A stretch of 64,000 nt of DNA from Muscardinus avellanarius. Taxonomy: Eukaryota > Chordata > Mammalia > Rodentia > Gliridae. Shown in pieces: positions 27,655 to 40,674 of the stretch. Numbering within the stretch: the first letter of the stretch is position 1; each line of letters begins with the position of its first letter. The notes under the pieces were generated by a model. It was not told where the DNA came from. It ran no database searches and worked only from the letters and a program-made list of their open reading frames with translations. Both the position numbers and the translations under genes were made by a program. Location of the stretch: NCBI GenBank assembly GCA_963383645.1, contig OY726569.1:75572635-75636634 (forward strand), given 5' to 3'.

Positions 27655-27890
27655 ATGTAGTTTAGTGCTCTAGAGTCTTATGTCTTCATTAGTATATGAG
27701 TGCCAATGTAATTGTGACTTTTGAAAATTTACTTGTCTTCTTAAAGCCTCACCTTTCTCTTTTTAAAATGAGATGATAGTAGTACTTATTTTATAGGTAG
27801 TTGTGAGGAATTACTGGAGTTAACATAAATAAAAATACCTAGAACAGTACCTGATGTAAAGTAAATGTTTAATAATGCTGCTGCTATTAT
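27655..27890 (+). repeat. MIR
   Basis: Long MIR match: agtgctctagagtct, then aaaatgagatgatagtagt, gttgtgaggaattactgg and gaacagtacctgatgtaaag. Confidence 0.85.
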
Positions 27891-28437
27891 CAAACAGGCC
27901 AGTTTGTTATACTATGCTGATGTATCCTGCTTAACAGTGTTCATTTAATGGTATAAAATTAAAGTAGAAGAGAATAATTACATGTAGAAATAAATTAGAT
28001 ATGTTCTAATTGTGCCATTGTGTAAAACTTGGTAATGATTCAAATAATAATATTTGAATCCCTAGTTTATTACATAATACCAACAGAAAAATTTGTTTTT
28101 AGCATTCTACATATTAATATGAATTTTACTTTATTTCGGTGGTAATATGTCATGTAACTTTTGATATTTAGTTGTATGATAGATGTTTTTTTCCATAGGA
28201 CCTCTTACCATTAAGTACTTTGGTTAAAATCAGATGTCATAAAAAACCATCTGTAGTTAATTAGGAAAAAAAATTTAAGTTCAAGCTAAGACATTTTTAT
28301 TGACCTTGTTTTGTATTTAAATTTTTATAAGGCACATCTCTAATTTATGACTAGTATTTTAAGAATAAAGGTACAGTTATATATGATAGGAAATGTTCTG
28401 TGTTTTCTAGGTTGTATTATCTCGAACAATATAATTT

Positions 28438-28640
28438 TATTTTTTAAAATTTTATTGGTGCATTATAGTTATGTACAATAATGGGATTTATTGTACCATG
28501 TTTACACATGCATTTAGCACAATGTGATCAGTTTTGTCCCCAGGACTCCTCTCAAACCTGCTCTTCTCTCCACTTGATTCTCTTCCTCTGTCCCACTGGT
28601 CTTCCTTCTAATTAGAATCATTTCCTTTGGGGCCACTAAA
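28438..28640 (-). repeat. L1 3' UTR fragment (antisense)
   Basis: tttattggtgcattatagtt, acatgcatttagcac and ccaggactcctc resemble the antisense L1 3' end common in squirrel-related rodents. Confidence 0.7.
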
Positions 28641-28899
28641 CTTACTGCTTGCATAATTTAATACTATTATAGCATATTTTCTATTTCAGTTAGCAGATTA
28701 TAAAAATAGAGTTTTGTGTTTACTTAATAATCTTTGTATATTTTTTAATTTTATATCCTTTATTTCTCTGAGAAAATTGTTTAGTACAGAATGTTCAGGG
28801 CATTTTCTGTAAGTAATTCTCTTATATCATTGTTTCTGTTAGAAGCCAAAGATAAATGTTTTTCTTTTCTCTTTTCATACTTTGCGTACACTAAGCAAG

Positions 28900-29013
28900 A
28901 ACTCTACCTCCGAGCTACATCTTCAGCTGTAAGTTGCCCAGGATGGCCTGTAACTTGTGATCCTCTTGCTCCCTTTTGCCTCCCAACTAGATGAGATTAC
29001 AGATGTGTCTGGC
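28900..29013 (-). repeat. Degraded B1-dID SINE
   Basis: ctctacctccgagctac, tgtgatcctcttgctccc and ttacagatgtgtctggctc are remnants of both halves. Confidence 0.7.
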
Positions 29014-29739
29014 TCAAAGATAATCGTTTAAGAGAATTACTACTAAAAAAAAGTAAAATTGTAATCATTTGTAAGGGCTTGTGCTAGACATGTAAAATGT
29101 AGTTTTATGTCCTATTCAGATATCATTGACAATTATAAAAGACAAAGACTGCTCACTGAACAGACCAGATCATGGGAACTATAGCTTTGATACTTTACTA
29201 AGTCAGGCTCTAAAGTCCAATAAACTTGGTTTTTTGGTTTCTCAGTCCACATGGCATATTAGCAAAGAAGGGGGTGGATAGAGGCTGCAGGAGTGACAGC
29301 AGAAGAAACACACAACCTGTCCCTAAGGGACGAGCTGTCATAACCACACAGAGCAGAGCAGGAAACAGCCACAGGTGGTCAGCAAATGCAGGGGCAAGCC
29401 ATCAAGGACATCAGAGCATCCGACTTGTCATTAATGTATGTGTGCCTGACCCTGATTTGTTCATTAAGATGATGTTTCAGGTATCCTGTGAAGAAAGTAG
29501 ATATGTAAAAAACTTAGAAGACTGCTCATTATAGCTAAACATATTTGGAAAAATAATCTTTCCTTATTACAGTTTCAAGAAAAGAACAGTTTTACTGAAG
29601 AAGCAAATAAGTATTCATACATAGAAATTGCCAAACAGTTCATGCCTAATTTTGTCAGATCAGAACAAACATAATTTCTTTCTAGCAGAAAATTTTGGAT
29701 TTAAAAAACCAAGTTGTTATATTTTAATATCATCATTAA

Positions 29740-29850
29740 TTACTCACTTAATACTCTGGCAAACCATTAAATTTCTACCTCCACTTCCTCAATTGTAAAA
29801 CAGGAACCATAACTGCTTAGGGGTATCTTATAGTCAACTTTCCAACTATG
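29740..29850 (+). repeat. MIR fragment
   Basis: tacctccacttcctcaattg followed by taaaacaggaaccataac fits the MIR core. Confidence 0.5.
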
Positions 29851-29980
29851 ATGGTCTTAGAAGTGGGGAAAGGGCTTTTGTAATTTGTACATTCATTATA
29901 TAAACTGAAACACAGATATTTTTTAATCACTTTAGGAATTTTCCCTTTTCCAATATGTCACTCCAAATATAGATTCTTAG

Positions 29981-30186
29981 GCAGGTATGGTAGCAAATCT
30001 TGTAATCCCAGTACTTGGGAGGCTGAGTCAGGAGGATCACAGGTTCACAGCCAGCCTCGGCTACTTAGGCCTTCTGCAACTTAGTGAGATCCTGTTTTAA
30101 AATAAAGAATAAAAACATAGGGCTGGAGGTGTAGCTTGAAGGTAAAATGCCTCTGGGTTCAATCCCCAATACCGCAAAAAAGAAAA
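29981..30186 (+). repeat. B1-dID SINE
   Basis: Dimer with ggcaggtatggtagc head, 'gggctggaggtgtagcttg' right half and A-rich tail. Confidence 0.9.
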
Positions 30187-30959
30187 AATATGTATATATT
30201 CTTCACTAACAGTCTTATTAACAAACTCTTGAAATATGTGCAAAATTGTATTTGAATGTACTTTTTTAGAAGATAGGTGTCGTTTATCCCATTCACAAGG
30301 GATTTAAAAAAGATTAGCAGTTACCTATGAAAGTAATCCTTAAGCTCTATTTTTTAGGAACTGTTCTGTGTGGATTAGACTCCAAAGTACCATTTAGTTT
30401 CTTAAAAGCATTTTGTCTACTCAGTTGTATTTATTTAACTGCTGGGATTGCGGAAAATAGCAGTGAGTAAGTAAATAGCAAGTTCTCATTAACTCAAAAC
30501 ATCTGATAATTTTGTTGTTTGCTGTTGTTTGTTGATTTACTTGCCACAAAATAAAGTAGTCCTTTAAACTGTTTGCATAGATTATTTTAATTTGATGATT
30601 AGGAGTTGTGCAGTAGATTCCATTTATTCTTTAGCTTCCCAGAAAATGATGCTTCCAAGGATTTTTTTCTTTTATAGAAGAAATTACTTGTGTGTTCATA
30701 AGAGCATTGTTCTTGGCTGGGCTGAAAAGTAAGGGGAACTGTGTTTAGATAAAATGAATTTCATGTCTAGACTAGAACATTTCTTTTAGAGTTTTTTGTA
30801 AGATCGTTTGAGTGCTTATTTTTATTTAATAGTTTTTTTAAGTAAATAGTTTTTACCTTGAAGAATATTTCATTGTGTTCCAGAATGTTTGCAAATGTCC
30901 TTTACTTTTCTGAAATTGTATGGAACTTGTTTTGTACTTTTGTCATCTTTCTTTCTCTT

Positions 30960-31090
30960 TTTATTATTCTGTTGTTGCATTATAATTATACATCACAGTG
31001 AGTTTCAAAGTGATACACAATTACATGTGCACAGCAGTTGGTGTGTTTCCTTTCAGATCCCATCCTGCTCATCTTTCTTGAAAATTTAAT
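30960..31090 (-). repeat. L1 3' UTR fragment (antisense)
   Basis: gttgcattataattatacat, acatgtgcacagcagttgg and cagatcccatcctgc repeat the pattern of the 32220 copy. Confidence 0.65.
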
Positions 31091-31136
31091 TTCCCCCAGC
31101 ATTTATTCTGGTCTTTTTGAGGTACCAAACATACTT

Positions 31137-31354
31137 TTTTTTTTTTCCTTTTTGTAGTACTGGGGGTTGAGCCCAGGGGCATTCTACCTCTGAGCTACAC
31201 TCCCAGTCATATTTTTTTATTCTTTATTTTTGAAACAAGGTCTCACTGTTTTGCAAAGAGCCTCACAAAGTAGCTGAGGCTATCTGTGAATCATTGTCCT
31301 CCCGTCTCAGCCTCCCAAATGCTGGGATTAAGATTTTGTGCCACCAGGCCCAGT
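31137..31354 (-). repeat. B1-dID SINE
   Basis: Flanked by ccaaacatacttt and ccaaacatatgttt. Confidence 0.9.
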
Positions 31355-31469
31355 TCCAAACATATGTTTGTATTTTAATAATCTTCCCATATATATTCTT
31401 TTCCCTCCCATAATAAACATTTTCCACTGAAAAAAAAGTTTTCTTGAATAGTATAGTTTATTCTTCCTA

Positions 31470-31682
31470 ATTTTTTTTTCCTCCCAGTACTAGGGATAGA
31501 ACCAGGGACATTCTACCTCCCAGCTATACCCCTACCCCTAGTTTTTATTTTTATTTTGAAACAGTGTCTCGCTGAATTGCAAAGGGCCTCACTAAGTAGC
31601 TGAGGGTGTCCTTGAACCACAATCCTCCTGTCTCTGCCTCCCAAATGCTGGGATTGCAAGTGTGCGCCACCACGCCCGGCTC
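31470..31682 (-). repeat. B1-dID SINE
   Basis: Flanked by cttcctaattttt and cttcctaaattttt. Confidence 0.9.
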
Positions 31683-32219
31683 TTCCTAAATTTTTAATTT
31701 ATTTAATAACAACTGAACTATCAAAAGAGACCAGCCATAGCATTGCATGACCACCAGAAAGTAACTTTACATGGTCAGAACTTTATAGTGTTTGAGATAG
31801 AATTTGGACAGCTTTTAAGCCTGTTGCCTCACCAAATTTTGTTCTTTTATGCATCACAGTCTTTAATACTTTTCCTGTTGCCATTCATAGAGTAAAACCA
31901 TCTGATAGTCTTTTGCTTTAATACCCTGTATATAAACCAAATAATTGCAGTAAAATAATTTTGCATTGAAACATGTAGAATTTTTCTTAATTCATTGAGA
32001 CAAATTGGAGTAGAATAGATCATCCCCCTGCTGTCAAAATGTCCTATGATATTTGTACCTTGTCTGTGAATTGCTCTTAGGCTTAAACCTCACTTTGTGA
32101 TTGTATCAGTGCACTAAAAGTAAGAAGCTGAAGATCCGTCTTAAACTCGCGATCATACATCCAGTCTTTTAAAGTTATTTTTAACACAAATGATGAAAAG
32201 TTATGACTATTAACTTCTT

Positions 32220-32843
32220 ATGTATTTTCGTTGGTGCATTCTAATGATACATTATCTTGAGGTTCAGAGTGATAGAAACATACATGCACACAGTGGTTGG
32301 TGTGTTTCCCTCGGGATCCCTGTGCTCCCTCTTAATTTTATTGAGATTGGCGTTGATAATTTCATATATGTACATAGCATTATTAGTACTCTGTTTCCTT
32401 CATCAAATCACGGCCCCCCTACCTTCCCTCCCTTAATCCTTTTCCCACTTTCACTGGAATCTCCGCTCATTTATCTAAAGTCTCTTTTGCTTCCCAGTTT
32501 CTCTCTAGCTTCTACATATGAGAGAAAACATACAACCCTTGACTTTGTGAGATAAGCACATCTCAGCATATTTTCCAGTTCCTTCTATTTTTCCTGCAAG
32601 TGGTGTGATTTTGTTCTTCTGTGTGGCTGAGTAAATTTCCATTGCATGAATATGCCACAGTTTGGTTATCCATTAATCTGTTGACAGATACCTAGGCTGT
32701 TTCCATAGTTTGACTATTGTGGATTGTGCCGCTGTAAACATGGGTATGCATGCATTACTCTCATATGCTGACTTCAGTTCCTTTGGAAAGATACCAAGGA
32801 CTATTAGAATTCTGGAAGAATTATTTAAAAATAAAAACATTTT
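32220..32843 (-). repeat. L1 3' end including ORF2 terminus (antisense)
   Basis: 3' UTR-like sequence leads into gagagaaaacatacaaccct, ggctgagtaaatttccattg, catagtttgactattgtgg and aaagataccaagg, the antisense end of L1 ORF2. A SINE inserted at its right end. Confidence 0.85.
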
Positions 32844-33026
32844 TTTTTTTTTGGTGGTACTGGGTTCCTGGACACCTTTCTACCTCTGGGCTACACTCCC
32901 AGACCTATTTTATATTTTTGAAACAGGGTCTCTTAAGCTAGAGTGGCTGGCTTCGAACCTGTGCGATCCTCCTGTCTCCGCCTCCCAAGCGCGAGGATTA
33001 CAAGCGTGTGCCACCACGCCCGGCTT
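32844..33026 (-). repeat. B1-dID SINE, young
   Basis: Perfect 16-base duplication aaaataaaaacatttt at 32828 and 33027. Confidence 0.95.
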
Positions 33027-33244
33027 AAAATAAAAACATTTTAAAAATAAAAATTAACTAAATATATATCCTTAGATATTTGGTAAGTCTTATCTTTCAC
33101 GGTTTTTGAATCACTTGAGTGTGGATTTTTCTGGGACTTTTTTTTTTTTTAACCTATCAGGGTGTTAATTTTCCATCATTTTATATTATTTTCTATTCTT
33201 CCATTTACATAACTAATTTTATCCTTCTTTGCCAGAAATAACTT

Positions 33245-33436
33245 CAATTGGTATTGGGGATTGAACCCAGGGGCATTCTACCTCCAAGTTATACCCTCAG
33301 TTCTTTTTCTTTTTTAACAGAATTTCACTAGGTTGATGAACATCTCACTACTTGCTGAGGCTGTCCTCATACCTGAGATCCTCTGTCCAGCCTCCTAAAT
33401 ACTGGGATTACAAGCGTGTGACATCATGTCCAGCAA
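33245..33436 (-). repeat. B1-dID SINE, old
   Basis: Diverged: tattggggattgaaccc right half, B1 half with small deletions, ending catcatgtccagc. Confidence 0.87.
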
Positions 33437-34059
33437 AGTCAATTTTTAAAGTATTTCCTCCCCTTCCTCTGGTGCCTGTGTTAAAATGTTTTCCAAGCTA
33501 TTTTCTTTCTTCTATAAAATGAAATTATTTAAAAAATATGTTTATTAAGTTGGCTTACAGAGATGAATTTTTATCAGGTGTGGCTAACTTATGTGACTAT
33601 GTGCTTAAAGCAAATGATTTTAATTTTTAGAGATACTGCCCTCCCTCCAACAGAACTGAACCCCCACTGGACCATGTTTTAAATAGAGATATTCTGTAAG
33701 AAGTAGCATAATCCTGGGGGACATAATTTAGTCTCATTTACTGTAACCATAAATGATAGCTTGGTGTTTTCAGTTGAATTTGTGAGCCTCGCTATTATTA
33801 AAGCAGTAGCCATACTGACCATTTTGAAAATCCTTTAAAAATAGGTATTTACATTCTGAAAATACTGAGGACAGTTTAGGTACCTGTTTAATATAGTGTT
33901 GGATGGAGCCTAAACTTTCATCTTGATAAGGTTTCAAGACTGTTAATGGATAAATAATGTAATGTGTAGCTCTTTTCCACATATGTACATATACATATAT
34001 AAGTAATAAGTAGCTCCTTTTTGCAGATATTTTTACATGTTTTATGTTAATGGCCAACA

Positions 34060-34138
34060 AAAAAAGTGTTTTCTGAAAAAATAAAACAATAGAAATTAAA
34101 AAAAGGTGTCTTCTGAAAAAAATGCAACAACAGAACTT
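34060..34138. repeat. Local ~40-base tandem duplication
   Basis: Two adjacent diverged copies: aaaaaaagtgttttctgaaa... and aaaaaaaggtgtcttctgaa..., both continuing with an acaa-tagaa/acaacagaa segment. Confidence 0.65.
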
Positions 34139-34824
34139 TCTGACTAAAAATGCTCACTTGTTTTTTGTTTTTGCTTTTATTTTGTTGTCTTTGTACTATG
34201 GAATAATTAGCTTTTGCTAATTTAGCATTTGCTTAAGAATAGCCCATTAAGTCTTTAGCAAACTGTTCTGTTTCCCTTTCTGTTTTTAACATTCAGAGAT
34301 CACATGCTGCTTTTCCCAAATCCTTATGAATAATATTAGTGCATGTTATGGATTAAATGATCATATGTTAATTATATCTGGGTAAATTCTACTCTGCTAT
34401 TTTGGTTGAAACAATAGAGAGAATTTCATGATGAAGTTAAATTGACCTGCAAATTGAGCATAATAGTTTGTTATAATAGTGGTTTACAAATAATAGCATA
34501 AGTGTTCCAGCTGTAGAATAGAAATCTTCAGTGTTATTTTATAAAATAAATCTTAAAGTGGGATTTTTAATAATGATTTCAGTTTGTAGCCTGACTTAAC
34601 TGTACTGGTAGCTGAGCACCATTATCAGGTATATCAGTCGTTAGCTGATTTTCATTTCTTTCCTTAACCGGCTTGTTTTGTTTCATCCTTCATCCAGTTG
34701 ACTTTCCTGCCAATAAATATTTTCTTCTTGGTGATGATACAGATTAGTTTTCATTTTATTGAGGTCATGGTTGTCAGGAATTGGCAAAGTATGTAATGTA
34801 CTTGGTAGCCCTGATTTTCTAGAT

Positions 34825-35016
34825 CAGCACTGTCGAATATAACCTTCTGTGACGATGGGAATATTCTGTCTGCATTTTCTAATAATGATAGTGACTAGCT
34901 CTGTGTTGCTGAGTATTTGAAGTATGAATCATAAATGTGAGGAACTGAATTTTTAAGTAATTTAAATTTAGTTAATTTAAGTTTATAGCTAGTAACTACT
35001 GTATTGGACAGCATAT
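34825..35016 (+). mobile_element. Nonautonomous hAT element (MER1-type) with intact 8-bp target duplication
   Basis: Begins cagcactgtcgaat and ends attggacagcatat, imperfect terminal inverted repeats. Perfect 8-base duplication ttctagat at 34817-34824 and 35017-35024, with the CTAG centre typical of hAT-Charlie insertions. No coding capacity. Confidence 0.8.
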
Positions 35017-35656
35017 TTCTAGATGACTAGTCTTAAAACTGCATTTTTCCCCCACCAACCAAACATAATTTTTGTATACATGAAGTTTTATCCCACAAAT
35101 AACAGCTTTTTCACAATTAAAGGAATCTTTATATTTGGGAAAAATGGTTCTTTACTAACTTCTTTTGTTTAGAATCAAAATACCTATTCTCAAAATCAAA
35201 ATGACTCCCCAAATCTTTAGATCACTAGGAAATAACAATTCGCTTATATTAAAATAGATCAAAACAATTTTATATTTTGTTTTAGAAACCCAGGTTGACC
35301 CATTAGTATAATTTTATAAAATTTATGTAATTCTAAGCCTATATATGCTAGGTTTTAGTTTGTATTTTATTGCTTCCAGATTGAGCTATGAGTATCAGTG
35401 CTTGGATTCTGCTGACACTTGCTTTTTAATGTTAAGGATATTAGGGCCAGAGCTGTAGAATGTTTAAATAATGTTTGCTGATAGGAAAGTATTTTACTGT
35501 TGAGATATATTCATGCTATCTTGAATATTTAATAAATTAGTTGTGTAGCTTTGTAGTCAGTGGTTTCAAAACATTTAATGCTGCCAAAATTAAGGCACAG
35601 GGTGTTGTGAGATGAATTCAGTGCCTTAATGCTTGCTATCTATCTACAGTGAAGTA

Positions 35657-35997
35657 CAGAGGGTCCCCAACTTCATGATGTTTTAACTTAGGCCTTTTCA
35701 ACTTCATGACCATGCAGAAATGATAAGCATTCAACATAAACCATACAACAAATTTTTATCTTTTCTCAGGCTAACAATATGTCATGCACACTCTCCTTCA
35801 GTGCTGGGCAGCAGCAGCAATCCACATCTCCTAGTCAGCGACACAGTTACCAGGCAAAGCAGCGGATGCTCGACAGTGCACCGTGTTGCTAAACTAAGAT
35901 GTTTGGTAGGGTAGGTGTAGTAAATTCATCCTCAACATATTTTTAGTTTACGGTGGATTTATGGGAGGTAACACCATTATGAGTCAAAGATTATCTG
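35657..35997 (+). mobile_element. Nonautonomous Tigger-type (TcMar) element
   Basis: Starts cagagggtccccaact after TA and ends ...gagtcaaagattatctg. The interior has the family's cagcagcagcaatccac- and taagatgtttggtaggg-like segments. Central part seems deleted relative to longer members. Confidence 0.65.
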
Positions 35998-36397
35998 TTA
36001 CTGTCTTTGCTGTTTTTTATTATTCTTAGAATAAAAGTTAATGCCCCATTTTTTAGAAACATTTTTTTAGGTTGACTTAATTAAAAGGAGCATAGAGGAA
36101 TACGGGATAAAAATAAACGAGACTTTCACAAAAAGACTTAAAGCAACAGAAATCTCATAATAGGAAATTAAGGTTGAAGAGAAAATGGCCGAGATTAGAT
36201 AATAAATCAAACACGTTATTTTTCAAAAAAAATTTAAATGGTGCATACCTTTTGTGTATTGCCCGATACGATAGACTGCGTACACCTAAGCATTTGGGCG
36301 TGAGAAGACAGGCTCTCTTACCCCTGAGGTGGGAAGTCAAGGGGAGACAGGCTCAGCTGCTAGTTACATCTCTGACCTAGGCTCCTATTTGACCTAA

Positions 36398-36574
<177 letters not shown>

Positions 36575-38572
36575 TAGCATGCATGCAACAGCCTTCTAAC
36601 CTATTCTGTCAGAAAAAAAAAAGCATTTGAAGAACTTTGTTTTTCTTTATATTTCTGTTTCTTGTTTTTGCATTTCAGCTCTTTTTGGCTTTCTTTGCAT
36701 GTGACCATGAGCTCTGCATTATGCATGCCTTATGTTGCGCTGTTTAAACAAAATGATCAGATTGGTTTTGCCAACTTGAAATTGGAAAATCACTTTGGGG
36801 CAGATATAGGAATGTGAATAGTAGGTCTTTAGTTATTTTTTCTATTCTAAATTAATAATAATATTGTAACATCTTTTCCCAACATCTTGATTGTTTAATA
36901 TGAACAGTTATGGGACCAAATGGTGAACTTGTTGAGAAATAATAGATAAGGGACTTAAGTTTGTTAAGTCAGTTTATTTCATGTCATGCTTAAAACTTTG
37001 TGTTTTTTATTTCACAATCACTAAGACCTGGTAAATTACACAGAACTAAAATATGTAAAGCATGGTCAGTTGAATGCCTCTATCTCTGTGTATATTTATG
37101 TTGAATTCTAAATCCCTGTAATGTATTAAACAAAAACATTTTTATGTTTTCCAATATTCTTAAGTAATAAACTGGCCATATATAATGCTGGGGATAATTT
37201 TCCATTAAAATTTTAAGTAAGTATTTTATGCTTAATTGCATCAAATATAATGCGTTCATGTCTTGAATTAGAAATAGAACAATCTATCTTAAAAATGTGT
37301 ACTTTTAATTTATTTTAAAAAGACAACTATGAACATAAGTAGGTGTGCTTGCTTAAGCAGTACATACATTATACTTTTATTAATTTCTGTGCCCCAAAGC
37401 ACGATTTCACAAAGTATTTTCTTGCTACCTTTTAATTTCAACCTCAGAAGGAAGCGCATTTGGTGAAGTAACTTCTGTTGAATGCTTTATGGGTTAGCAG
37501 AGATAAGCCCTTCCCTGCCTTTTTAAAATCCTTGTTCTTGAGAGCAGCAAAATCCTATTTAAAATATTTCATTTTGTATTCCCCTGAGATCTAAGACTCA
37601 ATTATTTTGCCGGATTTCACATTATAGTCAGGAACTTCATCTTTCATAAGTCATGTTCCTAATTCCCTCAGTAATTTAATAATTACTGAATAACTTAATA
37701 AAAGGTAGCATGGAATAAACCAGTACTTAAAATATAAAAATAGGAAGGCAACCAATTTAGAGGAAACATAGGTTCTAGAGTCCTTTGCTTTCTGTGCGCT
37801 CTCCTCTTACATTTCCTCTCTGTGTCCTTTCCTGCCTAAAGGATTTTTTCTTTTTGTTAGTAGATTTGGGACATAGTTCCAATGTGCAGAAAGCTGAACA
37901 GTTTTTTTCCTTTTTCTGTTCTGTCTCTGAACTCATTTTGCCCCTTGAATAATACTTGCCACAGACTTCTTTGCCTTCTTACTTGCTCCATCTTAAACAT
38001 TTTTTTAACCTTCTGTTTTGAGTTTTTAAAAATTGTTTCATTCTTTGCCACGGTTGAACCTGCTGAAGCTCACTCACCAAATATAGAAAAATTTGTTTCT
38101 TTTTCTGTGCCTGGTGGAATTTATTATTCTAACTCCCATTGATATTTCCCAATTTTTTTCCTATGGTTTTAAATACATCCCATCTAGGATAAGGTATAGA
38201 ACTAACTTTCAAGAGCACATACTAGAATTTCTAGAATGTAATTTTTCATTCTAGTCAACATGTAGTTTTTGTTAAGGTCCTAGGATATTTCCAGGAAAAG
38301 ATTGTATCCTAAATGGGCTGACCTTGTCATGGTGAAATAAAATTTAGCTGTGAGGAATTACGAGAAATAATGTATTAAAATTGTGGTAATTAAAAAATAC
38401 TCAGGTATAGTACGTTTGTGCTATTTTTCAGTGTGAGCTGTCATTCTCATCTTTAAATAAATATAGGATAAAATGGTCATTTAGAATTTGGAAAGCTTAT
38501 TTGTTAAAAAGAAATAGAATAGATGTGGCAATACTTTCATTACGATTTCTATAAAAACACTAGCAAAATCTA

Positions 38573-38896
38573 CAGTAGACCCCTCCTTATCCATAGGGGA
38601 TATGCTCCAAGTGAATTCTGAAACCTCAGATAGTACTGAACCCTGTCTATATTTTTTTCTTACATATAAGAAAACATATACATATGTATGTATATATATG
38701 CTAAAGTTTATAAGTTTACCACTGTAAGACACTAAAAATAACTCATAATAAAATAGAGCAACTATAACAGTATAATAAAAGGAATTTAAACTCACAAATT
38801 ATTTCTTGAATTTTCAAATTAATATTTTCAGGTTACTGTTGATTGTGGGTCACTGGAACTATAGAAAGCAAAATTTTGGATAAAGGGAGGCTACTG
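38573..38896 (-). mobile_element. Nonautonomous Tigger-type (TcMar) element
   Basis: Terminal inverted repeats cagtagacccctccttatcc and ggataaagggaggctactg, preceded by TA (38571-38572) and followed by TTA. AT-rich interior without coding capacity. Orientation is arbitrary. Confidence 0.75.
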
Positions 38897-39088
38897 TTAT
38901 TTTTATGCTTTAATTAATAATTTAAGTAATTTAGCTATCCAATAAGCAGTGTGGTAAAAATAATGTTTATAAGGATCAGGAGTAAATCATGGATTTCCTC
39001 ACAAAGAGAATTTGCGCGTTATTAATAATGTTTATTAGAATAAACTCAGAGTTATCTTGAAAGTGTTTTTAAAAAAGATTAAGTTAGG

Positions 39089-39302
39089 TCGGGCGTGGTG
39101 GCGCACGCTTGTAATCCCTGCGCTTGGGAGGCTGAGACAGGAGGATCGCACGGATTCGAAGCCAGCCTCAGCTACTTAGTGAGGCTCTCAGCAACTTCAT
39201 GAGACCCTGTTTCCAAATAAAATATAAAAAAGTTCTGGGAGTATAGCCCGGAGGTAGAAAGCCTCTGGGTTCCACCCCCAGTACCACAAAAAAAAAAAAA
39301 GC
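39089..39302 (+). repeat. B1-dID SINE, young
   Basis: CpG-rich head (gtcgggcgtggtggcgcacg), 'agttctgggagtatagcccgg' right half. Confidence 0.93.
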
Positions 39303-39583
39303 CTTGCAGGTAGGTCCTTGTTAATTTTTCCTGTTTATCATAAGTAAAGCAGAGGCAGATATTTAAAATTTTAGTAATATACACATTAAGACGTAGCTCC
39401 TTATTGTCAACCTATGTGTCATATGTTTTGAATTTTAATTAATGGACTGGAATAGAAAAAGCATCAGTGCATTTGGGGGAGGGAAAAAAGCTTTAGTGTA
39501 TTCTTAGGTATATTTTTTAGACTATAAGATTGAAAGATTTGTGGTTAACTAATGTCATAGTTAAACTTTTGAGTCCATGATTA

Positions 39584-39825
39584 AGCCAGGCATGGTGACT
39601 GCGCTATTGTAATCCCAGCACTTGGGAGGCTAAGACAGGAGCATCATGGTTCATGGCCAGCCTCAGCTACTTGATGAGGTCCTTTGCAACTCAGTGAGAC
39701 TCTGTTTCAAAGTAAAGAATATAAATAGGGCTGAGAGTGAAGCTCAGAGGTAGAATGCCCCTGGGTTCCATTCCTAATACCATAACAAAACAAACAAACA
39801 AAAAAAAGAAAGAAAGAAAAGAAGT
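39584..39825 (+). repeat. B1-dID SINE
   Basis: Dimer with aagccaggcatggtg head and (AAAC)n/(AAAG)n tail. Confidence 0.9.
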
Positions 39826-39908
39826 TAATAAGGATCGTTTTGTGCTCAGAATTGAACCCACCAAATATTTTTTTGTTTGTGTACTATGTCAAGATACTCT
39901 CTGAACTG

Positions 39909-40143
39909 TTGGGTGTGGTGGCACACGCTTGTAATCCCAGCACTCAGAAGGCTGAGACTGGAGGATCGTAGTTCCCGGACAGCCTCAGCTACTTAGAGAG
40001 GCCCTCCGCAATTTAGCACGACCCTGTTTCAAAATAAAGAATAAAAATTAGGGCACGGGGTATAGTTTGGAGGTCGAATGCCTCTGGGTTCCATCCCCAG
40101 ACCCGCAAAAAAATAAAAAATAAAAAATAAAATAATAAAATAA
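39909..40143 (+). repeat. B1-dID SINE
   Basis: Flanks atactctctgaa and atactctttgga look like a decayed duplication; tail is (AAAAT)n. Confidence 0.9.
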
Positions 40144-40213
40144 TAATACTCTTTGGAATTTGGAGATTCATAGGAATTATGGAATCATACTCTTGGAATT
40201 TACATTTTCAGAA

Positions 40214-40423
40214 GACAGGCATGGTGGTACACACCTGTAATCCCAGCATTTGGGAGGCAGAGACAGGAGGATTGTGGTTTGCAGACAGCTTTAGCTACTT
40301 AGGCCCTTTGCAACTTAGTGAGACCCTGTTTCAAAATAAGGGGGGAAAAATAGGGCCGAGGGTATAGCTCAGTGGTAGAATGCCCTGGGTTCCATCTCCA
40401 GTACTGGGGAAAAAAAAAAAAAA
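40214..40423 (+). repeat. B1-dID SINE
   Basis: Dimer with agacaggcatggtgg head; its tail abuts the duplication of the next copy. Confidence 0.9.
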
Positions 40424-40435
40424 GACTTGAATGCT

Positions 40436-40674
40436 CATCGGGCGTGGTGGAGCATGCTTGTAATTCCCACACTTGGGAGGCGGAGACAGGAGGATCGTGC
40501 TGGTTCGAAGCCTGCAGCGCTGGGTTAAGAGACCCCGTTTCCAAATAAGAAAAGTACAAAAATAGGTCTGGGAGTGTAGCCCTGAGGTAGAAGGGTTTCC
40601 AGGAACCTCAGTACCACAAAAAAAAAAAAAAAAGCAAAAAAAAAAAAAACAAAAAAAAAGCAAAAAAAAAAAAA
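40436..40674 (+). repeat. B1-dID SINE, younger type, long A-tail
   Basis: acttgaatgct at both ends; the tail is about 55 bases of A with single G/C interruptions. Confidence 0.93.

Noticed and set aside
29226..29534. 102-codon ORF as a novel gene
   Set aside because: No recognisable similarity, no splice context, no conserved-looking composition; length is within chance for this window.
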